Numbered from the stretch's first letter, positions 12,552-25,682 are shown. The stretch: DNA of 64,000 nt from Vespula vulgaris (GCF_905475345.1 NC_066587.1:3304070-3368069); one strand, 5' to 3'. Made by a program: numbers and translations. Notes: generated by a model from the letters alone, not told the origin.

Positions 12552-13245
12552 TGTTCTAAGGCGAATTCTCGTCAATTAATCGTTGCCTTCGGCCCAACTT
12601 CACCTCTTTCCCTCATCACAAACCGACCAGCCCTCTCTTGCTTGCCATCCCTCTCCTTCTCTCACTCTCCTACTCTCGCCTTTCCCATTGCCGGTTCTTT
12701 CGCACGAGTGTCCCATTTATCCAAATTAAATCAAGATGGAATGGAATCCCATTTAACGACGAGGCCAACTGCTCCAACTCTTACGCCCGGAGATTTCGTT
12801 TCGTATTTTTCACAGATTTTATTAAAGGACTTTAGTTCATCGCAGCCAAGTCGTTTCACTTTTTCCTATCTCCGTTTATTGTCATTTTTCGGGAAAGTTT
12901 CTTTTTAAGTACTCTCCAATTAATGTTGACAAAAAAGAATGGGAGGAAACAAATGAAATAAAAGAGGTACGGAAATAAAAGGAGAAAGGGAAGATGGAAA
13001 AAAGGAAAGCCGAACTCAGTTCTGGTATCCACGCCATGCGCGTCGAAATGTCAGAACCGCTGTTCGTAGATTTTATTGTTTCGCGAAGAGTTATTGGATC
13101 CATCACTCCAATTCTCCCTACCTCTTTTTTTCTGTTTTATTCGAACTCTCCTCTCACTAGATATAATACCGAGGGTTGGTACGGAAACGAATCTACGTGG
13201 AATTATTCGACGATCATTCTTGCTTCAAATCGTAGCCTTCTATCT

Positions 13246-13252
<7 letters not shown>

Positions 13253-13292
<40 letters not shown>
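13253..13292. repeat. (CT)n microsatellite
   Basis: About 19 CT units, translated as Ser-Leu in forward frames. Confidence 0.9.
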
Positions 13293-13297
<5 letters not shown>

Positions 13298-13892
13298 TTT
13301 TCTCGTTTTGTTCTGGGAATATATCCGATAAGGCAATCAAGACCATTTCATTGACCGAAGTGATCACTTTGAAGAGTAATTAAAAGTGAGTGGTTAATAA
13401 GGGATATGGAAATCAGTTTGACGAGAGTAGTAGTAAGTATGAAGTGGGAAGAGAAAAAGGAAAAGGAATTATCTAACCGTATCGTCGGATTTCATGAAAG
13501 TCATCGAAACTTTCCACTTCAAACCATTACGCTTGCTGGATACTTTATAAAATTTTCTAACGAACGGAATGACTATCGTTTAAAATAGAAATACGAGTAT
13601 AACGCCATTTTAACGCATTCACATGGAATAGTAATAATAGCACCCAAAGGAAATATCTTTTTATATTTTTTTCAATGTGATTATTTATAAATTAAAATTC
13701 TCTCTAATTTTGAAACAGAATATTGAACAAGTGGAAGATGCGTTATTATTTTTTCTCATTATATCTATGTACTATATGCTTTGTATAATTACTTTTTAAT
13801 CGGATTCGTTTATTACGTTTGAAATGTTGAGAAGTAAAACTCAAACAGAGTTTAACGGATATAGAGAAGAAGTACGAAAGAGAGAGAAAAAG

Positions 13893-13895
<3 letters not shown>

Positions 13896-13931
<36 letters not shown>
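13896..13931. repeat. (GA)n microsatellite
   Basis: A GA run inside a purine-rich stretch (13861-13985). Confidence 0.9.
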
Positions 13932-13933
<2 letters not shown>

Positions 13934-14315
13934 GAGAGAATGACAGAGAATAAAAGAAAGAAAGAAAGAGAAGGATAGAAACAGACAACCTTTGAAAATT
14001 TCAACGAACCGTCGAGAATACCACGAGCCAGATGGCTGCACCATCAGCGTATTCGCTCAAAAATTATAATTGCTAATCCAGGTCGTGATAGTTCTTTACC
14101 AGCATGGATTCAATTCGAACGTATGACGAAAATAACGAATTTGTAGTTCTCTTATTACAGTGCCTTTGAAACTTTCGCAATGTCTCTTCGTAACTCTTAC
14201 TACATACTCGTTACACGGTAGTACTCTCTCGCGGCTACTTTTTTTTTATTCTTTTCCCTTTCGTCCTAATCTCGACATTTCTTTAATTTATTCTCATTTA
14301 TCTACTACTACTACT

Positions 14316-14377
<62 letters not shown>

Positions 14378-14420
14378 TCTCTGTCTCTCTCTCTCTCTGT
14401 CTCTGTCTCTGTCTCTCTTC
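14316..14420. repeat. (CT)n microsatellite with TG interruptions
   Basis: A long CT array broken by regular gtct units, showing ageing by point mutation. A strongly purine-rich stretch follows at 14606-14700. Confidence 0.9.
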
Positions 14421-15619
14421 CTCTTTCTCTTCCTGTCTCATTACGTTTGATAAGAGGCTCGTTCGATTTCTCTACCACTCCACGAAATCGAGCGAACGAA
14501 CGAAACCACAAAGTGAAGAACACCGGTTTATTCTTTTACTTTTTCTCTGCTCTTCTTTACGTTTCCACGGAAGGTCCTTATCCGAGCGTTAAGTATTCAT
14601 GGCGAACGAAAGGAAAAAATAGAAAGAAAAAAAAAGAAAAAAGAAGAAATAGAGGAAAAGAAAAAGGAAAGAGAAAAAAGAATAGGTCTCGAAAAACGAG
14701 ATGCTCTCCATTCGCTCGGGCATTCTATCGGAAAAGTGAGAACAGGGTCTCTCTCTACTCTCATCTTCGCCAACTTCGCCATTTTCCTTCGAGATATCCA
14801 CCAGCTGATCTCCTTTTCGTATATTTTCCGATATCCCGAGTAGTATTTGAATATTTTGATCCGCGAATCAAGCGTCCTACTTTATCATCGAGCTTTTCTA
14901 CGTTTTATCGTCTACTTATTTCTTTGTTTAGTAAACTCTGCGTGTGGACAGACAAATAGATACGCGTAAGTATATATACATACGTATACATACAGAATTA
15001 TAGACAAAGAGAGAGGGACAGAGAATTTATGAAAAACGTAATAAAATACTCTTGAATAAATAACAATGTTATTTTGTGAATTTATTTTTCGTAGAAAAAG
15101 AAAAATATAAAAAGGTGTATAACAATCAGGTAGAAATTGATAAAATCACGAGCAAAAAAGAATTTTTACATTCGCAAAAGCGTTTATCCGTTTCAGTTGA
15201 TAAAAAGTTGATATCCTGCAGGTGATCATATTTTTCTATTTTTTTTATTAATCCAATTATTGAATTTATAACAATAAATACACTATATAAAGAAAAATCA
15301 TAATACCTTGTAAGCTAGTAATCATTCGGGTTGGGATTTGATTAGAAGTAAGATAAATTTGTAGAGGGAACGCGTCTATCTCTTCGAAATTGCGATCAAT
15401 GCGTTCGGTTAGGATTTTGCCGAGAGAGGAGTGGTAAGGCTATACTGCGATGACACGAGGATAATAATCTGGTAATACTGAACGAATAATTTAGAGGACA
15501 TCGATATACTCTTGGATTGTGGTAGTTGGTATCCAATTCAGTCTGTTGTTGGTTTCTGTGTTCAACGAGATATAGAGATAGATAATTAGATGGATGGATG
15601 CACGATAGAGAAATAGAGA

Positions 15620-15620
15620 T

Positions 15621-15695
<75 letters not shown>

Positions 15696-15700
15696 AAGGG
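15620..15700. repeat. (GA)n microsatellite
   Basis: A GA run with one TA interruption near 15676. Confidence 0.9.
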
Positions 15701-17460
15701 AGAATGAGGTGCTTTTGCTTCATGCAGCGGTAGTCGAATATGAACACGTGGCTACGAAGCCATGGACTTAATAGAATAATTAAGCGTTGATTTTCCAACA
15801 GTAAACTGAGTCCGCAGACTAAATTAGGTAACTTAATATCATTAGAATGTATACTCCTTGCCATACCTGTCTTTCTTTATATCTCTTTTCATATTCCGTT
15901 TAAGATCCAAGAAAACTATCTGTACAAGTAGTTACCGATGAAGAAATGAATTGGTGTAAGTAGAGATGTGTCAATTGGTATGAAGTCTTGGGATATTGCT
16001 TTATTTCTATTTAAAGTGTTGATATCAGAGCTAATTAAATTACGAACGATTCATCTCCGAAGTATGAATACTGATAACTGACGGAGATAACCTCTATTTT
16101 AACAATGTCAGTCGTTGTTTTTATCATTGCGCATAACTAGAGATAAAACTCTGTTATGGGCCAAACAAAGAAACGTTTAGGAACTTCTCGTATTTATATA
16201 TAAGGAGGTCTTTGTAAAACGAATTTAAATGGATTAAATTCATTCGTTCGTGGAATATAGAACGTATGGATCACTATCCTTAGAATATAGTGGAAACGAA
16301 TAGAAATACGACCGATCCATGTGATTTCCCGGAAGCGCACTAAGAGTCAGAAAAAGTGACGGCCTTGCTCGTATACGCTCGACCTTGCTCAGAATGTCCA
16401 TAAGAAAGAAGGTTGATGTTTTCGTGTCGCTTTCCGAGAATCGATCAATGAACGGTAGTAAAACTTCTTTCGTGAAGAAAAATAAAAAGTAGGCGACCCC
16501 GTATGTTAGTGCCTTGAAAGTTAATCATTGACTGGATTACTATACCTTCTTCTTTTTATTATTTTTATAAATAAAGAAATAGATTGACTTTTTTTATTTT
16601 GTACGTAGTATTTAAACATATTGTATGACACGATTAGTATAGTTGCGACACAAAAGATTTAATTCACGAAATCTCGATTGAAAGATCTCCGCGTTGCGGC
16701 TCCATAATACCCACTGGTAATATCTAATCGTGCTCGACGCGCGGAAATAATATATGGTCTCGTTCATCGACCACGAAAAGGGTCATAAGAGGCCGATCGA
16801 TGCACGAACCCACTGAGGTCACCATGACTGATCAAAAGTTAGTTTGTAGTATATGCATTGATATGTGTTTCTGTATCTCTTATTTTTAACTATCTCCATT
16901 CTTTTCTTTTTTTATTTTTTTTATTCGCGATTATAGATATTCTTTCACGTTTCATTGTGATTATAAAATATTCAAAACAAATTATATTCTATTCTGCACG
17001 AATTTAATATTTTAGATAATAATTGATATCTATATATATATACATATATATAAATTAATTATATAATATAATTAATATATGTATGTATCAATTATTCTTG
17101 TATGAATTTGTAAATTTGCGATATTTTGATTCGTGTGAGAATTTACTATCACCATTATACTCTAACATTGGCCGATATTCATCATATTAGTTTATATTTT
17201 ATTTGCTCCGATTCAATCTGGTAGAATGTGTCATGAAATATAACATCGGTTTGATGGTTATTCATTGGATATAATTAATGACGATGTTAACAAAGTTTTC
17301 AATAGAAACCGTATGTATGTTATACTTGACGTTGTCACATCGTATCATATTGTCCTTGTTAATTTAATATAGGTAATTCGTAGTTTACTTGTTTAACGTC
17401 AGATCAACAATTAGATATTCGAATAATAGATAGAAGAATTACTATAAATTTGTATCATCG

Positions 17461-17491
17461 ACACGGATACGCTATTCGTTTAAATCCGTGT
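17461..17491. repeat. 8-bp inverted repeat
   Basis: ACACGGAT (17461-17468) pairs exactly with ATCCGTGT (17484-17491) across a 15-nt loop. It lies in an AT-rich stretch without microsatellites. Confidence 0.45.
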
Positions 17492-18022
17492 TATTTTAGA
17501 ATTGTTAACTTTGAAGATCAGGTTGGTTGTTAAAAATAACAAGCGTTTGTACAATTTTTATAATGTATTTTATATCTACAGTATATAGGTTTCAACAATG
17601 AAAAAATATTTGAAATTCGATATGATGTATAGGACATCGTAACATTAATCATTGAAATATTTGCAAATCAGTTATTAAATAAGTTTGTTTTTTTTTTGTA
17701 TATGTAGATATGTAGCTATATACTCATAGTATGATAGATTAACATTATCAACACGGTAACTTTCTATTGAAAGTCGATTCCACCAAACTTATACGGGCTT
17801 TGTTATGTTGTGTATTAATTACCTCCACGATATTACTCTATTATGAAACAATTTGTCTCGATATTGATATATTATACTGATAGCAAATACTATCGTGGTA
17901 GTGAGTAATTAGTGTTATGTATCTATGTATATATACACTAACTTTAGATGCATATCATCTACCAATTCGTATGAACACATTTGTGTTTCAATAACCTATC
18001 GATACGTTACTAAAATTAATAT

Positions 18023-18051
18023 AACATTCTTTCGCACAACTGCAGAATGTT
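18023..18051. repeat. 8-bp inverted repeat
   Basis: AACATTCT (18023-18030) pairs exactly with AGAATGTT (18044-18051) around a 13-nt loop. It is about 560 bases from the hairpin at 17461. Confidence 0.45.
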
Positions 18052-18667
18052 CGCATACAACATTGTCGTAATATCGAATGCCAATATTTTATCGATATCA
18101 GTGTGATACTGGAGCAATATTTGTGCAATATTAGTTTGTCATATCGAAGGACAAACAATTCTCGACACTTTCACTACTTCTTTTTTTATATTTATTCAAT
18201 TATTTTCAGGAATATCACGATTTAACGAAAATAAAATATAAAAGTCCAATTGAATAAAAATCTATAGTTTCTATTAAACTTCCTATTAAAAACTGAATCT
18301 CCAAATAACTCGGTAGAATCTCAATTATCTTCATCTCGATATATCTTCAAATATTTCTAATCTTTTTAATTTCGAAGCGTTAGTTTTTCCTCTTGAGATT
18401 TCGAAACGGTAATCCAGCTTTATCGTGGCAAGTTCGAAGGACAAAGACCGAGAAACAGTAAATACGACGGATTTGAACCCAATAGATAGTCAATGGCGTG
18501 AAAAGTTTAGCAGTTGGAACCTATGGTCGATGGGCACTCGATGTACGATGGGGCTCGCTGCGATTCAAAAGTCGCTTTTAACGTTGAAAGCACCTCTAAA
18601 GAACTTTCCCCTTACCCCCTTTTTCCTTTCGTACCTTCTCCCACCGATTTTCCACGAGCTTCTTCGT

Positions 18668-18760
18668 TCTCTCTCTCTCTCTCTTTCTCTCTCTTTATCT
18701 ATCTTTTTCCATTTTTCTCTCTTTCTTCCTTCTTCTCTTTTTCTTTCTTTGCCACCCTCA
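18668..18760. repeat. CT-rich microsatellite and pyrimidine tract
   Basis: CT units at 18668-18702, followed by degenerate T/C-rich sequence. It ends in CCTCAG|GAAG, which resembles a splice acceptor but opens no convincing exon. Confidence 0.75.
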
Positions 18761-19125
18761 GGAAGTGACTGAGAGTATCCGGCGTCAAAGTACCCGGACA
18801 GCTCTTGCGAGTTAAACCATTGAAAAATCTTGGATGCTGCGTTTCTTTGTTCTCATCACACGAATCCTTTGCTAATGCGACCCTTATCCAAGGATGCGGG
18901 ATGTTAACCGTTTGCCAATTTTTAGATCAAAGGATAAGGTTAAAATTAAGCGAACTTAAATTATCGATAGGGTTTTAAAAGTTCTCTTCCCTTTTATGTA
19001 ATTTTCAGTTCATGAATAATAATTCTCTGTGAAGGACTCTTTGTTCATTTGGGAAACTTAACTCTCCAAATGATTTTGTATTTTTGATACGTCATTGGTA
19101 TTATCGATTACGATGACCGAGCACT

Positions 19126-19145
19126 GCGGACTAGTTTCTAGCCGC
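19126..19145. repeat. short GC-capped stem-loop
   Basis: GCGG-A-CTAG (19126-19134) pairs with CTAG-CCGC (19138-19145) with one bulged A and a 3-nt loop. It is small and could be chance. Confidence 0.3.
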
Positions 19146-19275
19146 GAGCAGGGTGATGGTTATTGGGACTGTATGCATAATTTAACGTTGAACGCACGAA
19201 AGGTTTTGAATATTAATGATAACACGTGAAGAGATAGCGATAGAGATGAGGTGAAGGTAGAGGATGGCAAACAGG

Positions 19276-19276
19276 A

Positions 19277-19337
<61 letters not shown>
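19276..19337. repeat. (GA)n microsatellite
   Basis: About 26 GA units with aaag interruptions at both ends. Confidence 0.95.
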
Positions 19338-19343
<6 letters not shown>

Positions 19344-19467
19344 CAAGATTAGAGATAATACCGTTAGAACATAGTAATAACTCGTAATTTGGTCAACGTC
19401 GATGGCAACTATGTTACGTTATATATGTAATTGCTTTGGTGAGTTTATCCTTTCCTTTTAACTTTTG

Positions 19468-19469
<2 letters not shown>

Positions 19470-19506
<37 letters not shown>

Positions 19507-19517
19507 GTGTGTGTGTG
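19470..19517. repeat. (TG)n microsatellite
   Basis: A TG run interrupted once by GCG. It is the longest TG run noticed in the window. Confidence 0.95.
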
Positions 19518-19519
19518 CT

Positions 19520-21733
19520 TATCAATTACACTAATCGAACATTAAATTCCTAATAATTAAACGTGTCAAATCAATTAGTGCTCATCAATGATAGTAATGA
19601 AAGATGTGTTAACAAGATCATTTCATATGATTAGATTGCTACGATTTTGTTTGATAGAAACGGGAGCATAAATCGTTATATATGAAATTAAGTGAAAGAG
19701 TATTCATTCTGGTATATAGATTGAAAAAACAGTACGTTATTATAAATGCGAATTTAAAACCTATCTCATTGGTATAAAATACGACGAATCGAATGGATCA
19801 TGTAAAATGGTCGATGAATATCCATATCAAAATTGATTAATTTACATATTTATAAAATTCAATCATTGTTTGATAATTGATTTTAAAATATTGAGCAAAT
19901 GAGTATAATTGAAACGATATTAGCGAGTTTTATGGATTACAGAGTACGTCTATAAAAATTACAACTCGTTGATGTTGCGAAGAATTAGGGAAACGAGCCG
20001 ATTATATTAATAATTATTTATTCGATCGTCGTTCGTTTATTTATTATCTCGTAAAGCGAGTAGTATTTTATCTAACTCCTTTTAATATTGTAAATTCTTA
20101 AATATTGTAAACTTTAATGACATCACGTATGATATATTTATGTGTTTGTGTATGGATTTTCTTTTTACATATAATTTTTAACAATCGACTGAATTAACAT
20201 TTATTGTATTGAGAAAAACGGCACATAACTTACTTTCGTAAACTTTCAAACACCCTTTTTTCTTCCTTATTTCACCTTTCTGTCGGATTTTCTTTGGAAA
20301 CAATCGAAAGTAGAAGATCGATGCTCTTTGTCGAGATCTTTAACTCCTTTTAGGAGCTTCTTCTCTTCTGTTCTTACTCTTTCTCCTTCTCCTCCCTTTT
20401 TAATTTCAATCTACTCCTTTCTCTCTCTCTCTCTCTCTGTTCCTCCCTTTTTCTCTCCTTTTTCTTTTATTCTTTCTTGAGCACGCACCTCATTTAACCT
20501 TCGCAAATTCTCTGAACGAATCTCTCTATGCTTTGTCCGCTTCGATGACGTACTTCAACCGTACTTGTCTAAAACGAGTTTAGATTCTCCACTCTAAGCT
20601 CAAGTTTGAATTCTACACTTTTCTTCTTTCTAAACCGATCTTCCTTTTCATTCGTTTGATTCGTATCGCAGAAGATTAATGGAAAATGTATTGATTAATC
20701 GTTAAATACTAATCCAAGAAATAAAAAGAAGATAATAATTACAAATTAATTATTCATTTGACGGATCGATTGAAAAGCTTAACGTTTTATGATAAATTTA
20801 AATCTCGATCTTTTCTACCATAATTCAGTGTAATTACTTCGGACATAGTTTAACGGACGTTCGAGCGGAAGTAATTTACGTTTTCATAGGGCTTTGAGCA
20901 GAAAGCTTTACAAATCGATTGCGTTCGGTATTATTAAGTCATTTGCTTTCAAATGCTAGATAATTGTTAATAATTGTACTGTTATTACAATTTTTCTTAT
21001 TTTCACTTGAACCTGGTATTCCATTATTCCTCTTCGTTGTTATATTTAAAGCGAAGTAAAAAGCGATATTGAAATGACACTTTTTGTTTGATGTCAATCC
21101 TAAAGTTTAATCGAAGTATTCACGTCAATCGGTAGAAAGAATCCTCGCAATTAAAATTCAGAAGATTCTCCGTTAAAACGGAGATCCGATCTTCCTATTC
21201 GATTTTTATCTTTCGCTCTTTGATCGTACAGATTTAACGGAATTAATACACTTTCGAAGATATTTTAATTCTCTCGACGAGACGTCGCCGGATCGCCGTT
21301 TAGTATTCTGCCGGCATCGGTGTATCATCTTTTTTTTTTCACTCGGAAAGATTTACTGGGCCGATGAAAGCGTCATTATTATCGGACGTTATCGCGTACG
21401 TTAATAGAAAAATCTTCGAGGAGCGAGACCACGGAAGAGCGGAACTCGTTGGAGACTCGAAAGCATTATCACAAGTGAGGCAGTTTTGCGATAATTAATT
21501 ATTCCTTCTTTCATTCTCTTTCTCCCTCGTTTCTCTTATTCTTTTTTTAGTTTTTCAAGTCCGAAAGCACGTGCATGCGAACTGGAAAACCCGCTGGATT
21601 CACGGATGTCCAACGTTATATTTCCAATATTATCTGAGCCCATAATTTTTCCTGAAGCTCTCTCAGCCGTGCCGCACGTAATATCACTCCAAGTTAATTT
21701 CGTTCCTTAAATTATGATCTTCGAGCTCATATC
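19520..21733. other. unique non-coding DNA, no gene seen
   Basis: AT-rich, with a small CT run at 20419-20438. The patch at 21540-21700 is more balanced in composition and could be a conserved element, but I see no specific signature. Confidence 0.5.
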
Positions 21734-21760
21734 CGTTCACGTGATAACTCTACGTGAACG
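21734..21760. repeat. 9-bp perfect stem-loop
   Basis: CGTTCACGT (21734-21742) and ACGTGAACG (21752-21760) are exact reverse complements separated by 9 nt. Each arm contains the E-box-like core CACGT or ACGTG. The stem is too short for a microRNA precursor. Confidence 0.5.
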
Positions 21761-22004
21761 CGACCATAAAAAAGTATCATCTATATATAAACGACGATAT
21801 GAAGCATATTGCAAATAGGCTTTTACGTTTGCCGGTATATGTATTATGGTTATCCGAAGAAGAATTGACAATAGGAACAAAATGGATGGATGAGGGATTA
21901 GAAAGGTTCAACTTTGTAATTTGTTACTACGAGTTCTCGGTGATCCTAGAATTGAAATATCAGAAAGCTTTCATATCCAGATAAGTTAGATCTTCTTTGC
22001 ATAT

Positions 22005-22043
22005 GTATATATATATGTACATATAGTTATCTACATATGTAGA

Positions 22044-22080
<37 letters not shown>
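22005..22080. repeat. (TA)n microsatellite
   Basis: Interrupted TATG at the left, then pure TA at 22045-22077. Confidence 0.9.
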
Positions 22081-22082
<2 letters not shown>

Positions 22083-22280
22083 TACGAAGGAACTCCAATA
22101 AATTAGACGGTAGCTAGAAGAAGACGAAGGATAGAGAAAGATACGAAGATAGTTCTCTACCAATGCATTTCCTAGCTAATCCAGCTTGAAAATAAGTTTG
22201 CTCGAAGAACAACCTTTTGCGCTGTGTAGCTCGATGTAAGACATTTAGAATCTCCTGTTCTCCTTCTTCCTTATGTTACT

Positions 22281-22306
22281 TTCTCTCTTTCTCTCTCTCT
22301 CTCTCT
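22281..22306. repeat. (CT)n microsatellite
   Basis: A short CT run in a broader pyrimidine-rich segment (22255-22385). A second CT tract lies at 22576-22630. Confidence 0.8.
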
Positions 22307-22639
22307 TTTTCTTTTTCTTACTTCCTCTCTTCGCTATCCTTATTTTACTCTACTTTTTTTCTTTTTCTTATCTCTCTCTCTTCTTCACTGGCATATATTC
22401 TTTCCGGAAGAGATTTTCTTGGCGTCGTTCTCGCAAGAAAAAACGTCGAACTATCGTCGAGAGTTGCAGCAGCGAGCCGAGTTAAGAACGTCAGCTAAAA
22501 ATAGCATGGACTGCGTGGGTGGATTCTTCTCGAGAGTCTAAATTGGGATATTCCGTGTCGCCATTTTCCTCTCATTTCTCTTTCTCTTTCTCTCTCTCTC
22601 TCTTTCTCTCTCTTCCTTTCTCTCTTTTGCTTTGTCTCT

Positions 22640-22884
22640 CTCCCTCTTTTCCAAGTTACGTCGAGAGGTCTTATTCTCCGCACGAGACGAGACGACGAGA
22701 TGACATTTCGGCCGGACGTTTACACAAGCGGTATGTGACATCGCTCGTACGTGTGACGAATGATCTGTCAAGTAGTGGTCCGTCCAACCGTGCTACGGTC
22801 GAGAGAAAAATATTTCGATCCTCGACACCGGCTGCATTCTTTGAGACTGTGCCAAATATGCAACCGTCCTTGTGGTTCTCATGA
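22640..22884 (+). other. CpG-rich open segment downstream of a CT tract
   Basis: The distal 80 codons of a frame beginning at 22519 lie here, after its low-complexity Ser/Phe section. The composition is mixed and Arg/Ser-rich, ending with TVPNMQPSLWFS. CpG density is high. No domain, splice pair or promoter is convincing. Confidence 0.07.
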
Positions 22885-23189
22885 ATGAACGCTTTTACTA
22901 AAAGCAGCTGGTTCCGCTATCTTCTCGTTCAACGATCTCACAAAAATCTCTCGCGATTTCTTCTTTCTTTAAAAAATCGATCGGATCACGAAACTCAAGA
23001 AATATTATCCTATAGTTATCCTTAGTATAGATTCTAACTATATTACTATCGATCTAAATTACATCGAATGATTAATAGAACGAACGATAATGATTATAGA
23101 TTTCGAATGAATAACAGTATTTGAGAAAAATGGGATGAGTCAAGTTTTCTTTGTTGATGAATCGAAAAATACAAAATGCATCCGAAATC

Positions 23190-23600
23190 TCCGTAAAATC
23201 TTGTCGGTCACGTCGTTTTCATCGCGCCCTGATAGCCACGTTCGTTCGTTCGTTCGTTCGTTCATTCGTTCGTTCGTTCCCCCTTCTCCTTGAGAGAAAA
23301 AGGAGAACGGATCTTATTGAAACCGTAGCTCGCGTTATACTGCAACGGTTTATCGATGTTTCGTGTCTGGATCGGACGGTTGCCGTTCGAAGTCGTAGCT
23401 ACGAGCGTTGGATACCTACGTCGAGGCGTATCGCGAATACTCGCCACTGGCCATTCGACAGGACGCGATATTCCTCGCACGTATGTACTTTCAAGAGATA
23501 CGATATTGTTAGTCGAATTCGTTCCTCCCCCATTTTCCTCCCCTTTTCCTTTTTGTCCTCAAAAAATATACGCCGAGGTAGATGCACACGTATGAACACA
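23190..23600. other. CpG-rich segment, open on both strands
   Basis: Frames are open on both strands here (plus 23151-23747 and 23356-23595; minus 23262-23480 and 23399-23599). That argues for stop-poor CpG-rich DNA rather than a gene. The long plus frame continues into a (CT)n tract. The segment contains the TTCG tetranucleotide array at 23241-23279. Confidence 0.3.
23241..23279. repeat. (TTCG)n tetranucleotide array
   Basis: About nine TTCG units with one TTCA variant. It translates as FVRSFVRS on the plus strand. TTCG arrays are unusual in the window. Confidence 0.95.
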
Positions 23601-23634
23601 CACGTACGTGACTATATAACTACCTTATCTCTTT

Positions 23635-23671
23635 GTCTCTCTCTCTCTCTTTTTCATTTATTGTCTCTCCT

Positions 23672-23725
<54 letters not shown>

Positions 23726-23735
23726 ATCACTCTTT
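23635..23735. repeat. (CT)n microsatellite
   Basis: Two CT blocks separated by T-rich sequence; the pure block is 23676-23717. Confidence 0.9.
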
Positions 23736-24391
23736 CTCTCTCACTAATGTTCAAGAGAGTTTCTTTCCCGTTTCTATCCTTTCTACAGTTAGAGCAAATT
23801 GCACGGAGATCGTCTTGGACCTGACAGGATGTGGACGAAGATTATTATCGGAGACACTCCTCTCTTCTTCCCTTCCTGGTTTGTTCGAGAAGACCTACTT
23901 TTCCAAGAACGAAGTGCCGTCTTTTAGACATTAACGAAGAGAGGTGTGAATTCTATAGAATTTTCAATGGCAATTGATGTGGATGGAATTTATTCTTATC
24001 GCAGATAATAAATTTTAGGGAGGGAGGACTACGGAAAAGTACAACGATACACACACACATGCACATACATATATACATTCGTGAAAATCGAAATTAATAG
24101 AAATTCGTTTCGTTCGACGGGAAAGATAAATCAGTAGATATAAGACCGATCGCAAATAACATAACGTGTTTTTAAAGGAATCGTTTTACACTATATAAAA
24201 CTGTAATGACCTTGGAATGCTTTCGTGGCAAGTGTGAAAAAGTTCTTTGGCATGGGACACTCGCGAATCATTGCGGTCTACCTTCGGTAGTTGGTTTGCG
24301 GTACACACCCAGAATGTAAAAGTTTTTTCAACAAGTATGTACGCAGGACTGCCATGTTTTTCGCCTTTCGAGACTTTCAAAATGTCCTTTC

Positions 24392-24392
24392 T

Positions 24393-24455
<63 letters not shown>

Positions 24456-24468
24456 TTCTCTTTCTCAA
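24392..24468. repeat. (CT)n microsatellite
   Basis: A CT array with a TGTC variant at its left and TTTC interruptions at its right. Confidence 0.9.
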
Positions 24469-24812
24469 ACTTTTCCATCCTTCTCTTCGTCGAACGAACG
24501 ACTGCTTGAATTCCTTTGCCTTTTGCTAAGGTCCCTCTCAGCCTTTTCTCCTCGTCTTTCTCTCTTTCTATTTCTTTACTGAGAAGTTAAAACATGCACG
24601 AAGACGAGCAGTCGCAACGTTGTACGACCCATTCGATACTTAATTCCAGTTCGTAGATCAAAGCTTCTTGCCTTACGAACGAAACTCTTTACGTTGCTAC
24701 GTGTGGAAAAGATGAAACTGAAGTTTTACACGCGGAGCTTCGAGGACACCTTCAAACTTACTTTATCCGATCTTTTTTTTCGTTCTTCTCTTCTTCACTA
24801 CCGACCATCTTA

Positions 24813-24882
24813 TCTCTCTTTCTCTTTCTCACTCTCTCTCCCTCTCTCTCTCTCTCCCCCTCTCTCTCTCTCTCTCTCTCTT
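24813..24882. repeat. (CT)n microsatellite
   Basis: A CT array interrupted by CCC runs. Confidence 0.9.
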
Positions 24883-25624
24883 CTTATTCTATCTCTCCTT
24901 TCCCCCTTTACAGGGTCGCTCTTTTACTCCGCGAATAATTTAAACGAAAAGATAAGTTTTATGAGAAAGCGTCGTCAAGTCGAACCCCATCGTTTCGACG
25001 TATAGGTCGCTTCTTGAATGCTCGCGCGTAGCTTTCTACGATGACATTTATCGTGGATAGGGCATATATATATACATACACATATATACACACAGATACA
25101 CTACATACAATATTACATACGAAGGAAGGATCAAAACGAAAAGCGTATCTCTACTTTGCACTTTTCTTTATTACTTTATTTCTATTATCTATTTTTCATT
25201 TTTTTTCTTTGCTTCTTCTTTTTTCTCTATTTTATTTTATTCGAAGTGTTCCACGGGGTCATTGAACTTCTCGAGTATGTACGTCGAAGAAGATCGATGA
25301 GCCATGGCCATTGAAATATTTCGACCGTTCAATGTCTCGACATTTTGTTTGCATCGAAATTATTTCTGTCAGTCAATAAAATTTTAGGAATCGAAGAGTT
25401 CGACGTATACCTATACCAAGACTAGTGCATCTAGAATGTGTTCACTAATGAGGAGCCGAGTTCGGTTGGCTTCGCAGTACTGCAGTGAGCAAACTTTTAG
25501 CACATTTGGTAAACATGAGGAAAGGGGAAACTGTTGGCAAGTAAATTTATGGATAATGGAGGAAAGTGAATATCGAGTATCTAGATACTTTTTCCGCATT
25601 TTTATTATTTCATATATATATATG

Positions 25625-25625
<1 letters not shown>

Positions 25626-25655
<30 letters not shown>

Positions 25656-25682
25656 GGAGAGAGAGAGAGAGAGAGAGAGAGA
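25626..25682. repeat. (GA)n microsatellite
   Basis: A GA array with two GGGA interruptions, preceded by a short TA run. Confidence 0.9.

Larger units (their letters stand above)
15701..18420. other. AT-rich unique DNA, no gene seen
   Basis: This 2.7-kb stretch lacks GA/CT microsatellites and has no frame above 60 codons. It contains short TA runs near 17032-17090 and the inverted repeats at 17461 and 18023. GCAATATT occurs twice in quick succession near 18113-18132. Confidence 0.6.

Noticed and set aside
14447..14959. 170-codon plus-strand frame as a gene
   Set aside because: Its centre is a Lys/Arg/Glu translation of a purine tract and its flanks show no domain. Splice signals at its end (GCGTAAGT) are weak.
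16160..16190. TAGGAACTTC, resembling miR-276
   Set aside because: The match is limited to ten bases; no precursor fold or star sequence is present.
18460..18485. Minus-strand GGGTTCAAATCC, a second B-box-like word
   Set aside because: Flanking bases do not pair as a T stem, and no cloverleaf is possible.
18770..18810. AAAGTACCCGGACAG, resembling ends of Tc1/mariner-type elements
   Set aside because: No inverted partner, TA target duplication or transposase frame was found nearby.
23151..23747. 198-codon plus-strand frame as a gene
   Set aside because: It is the longest frame, but it runs through a TTCG array and a long CT tract, and the opposite strand is also open. It has no recognisable domain.
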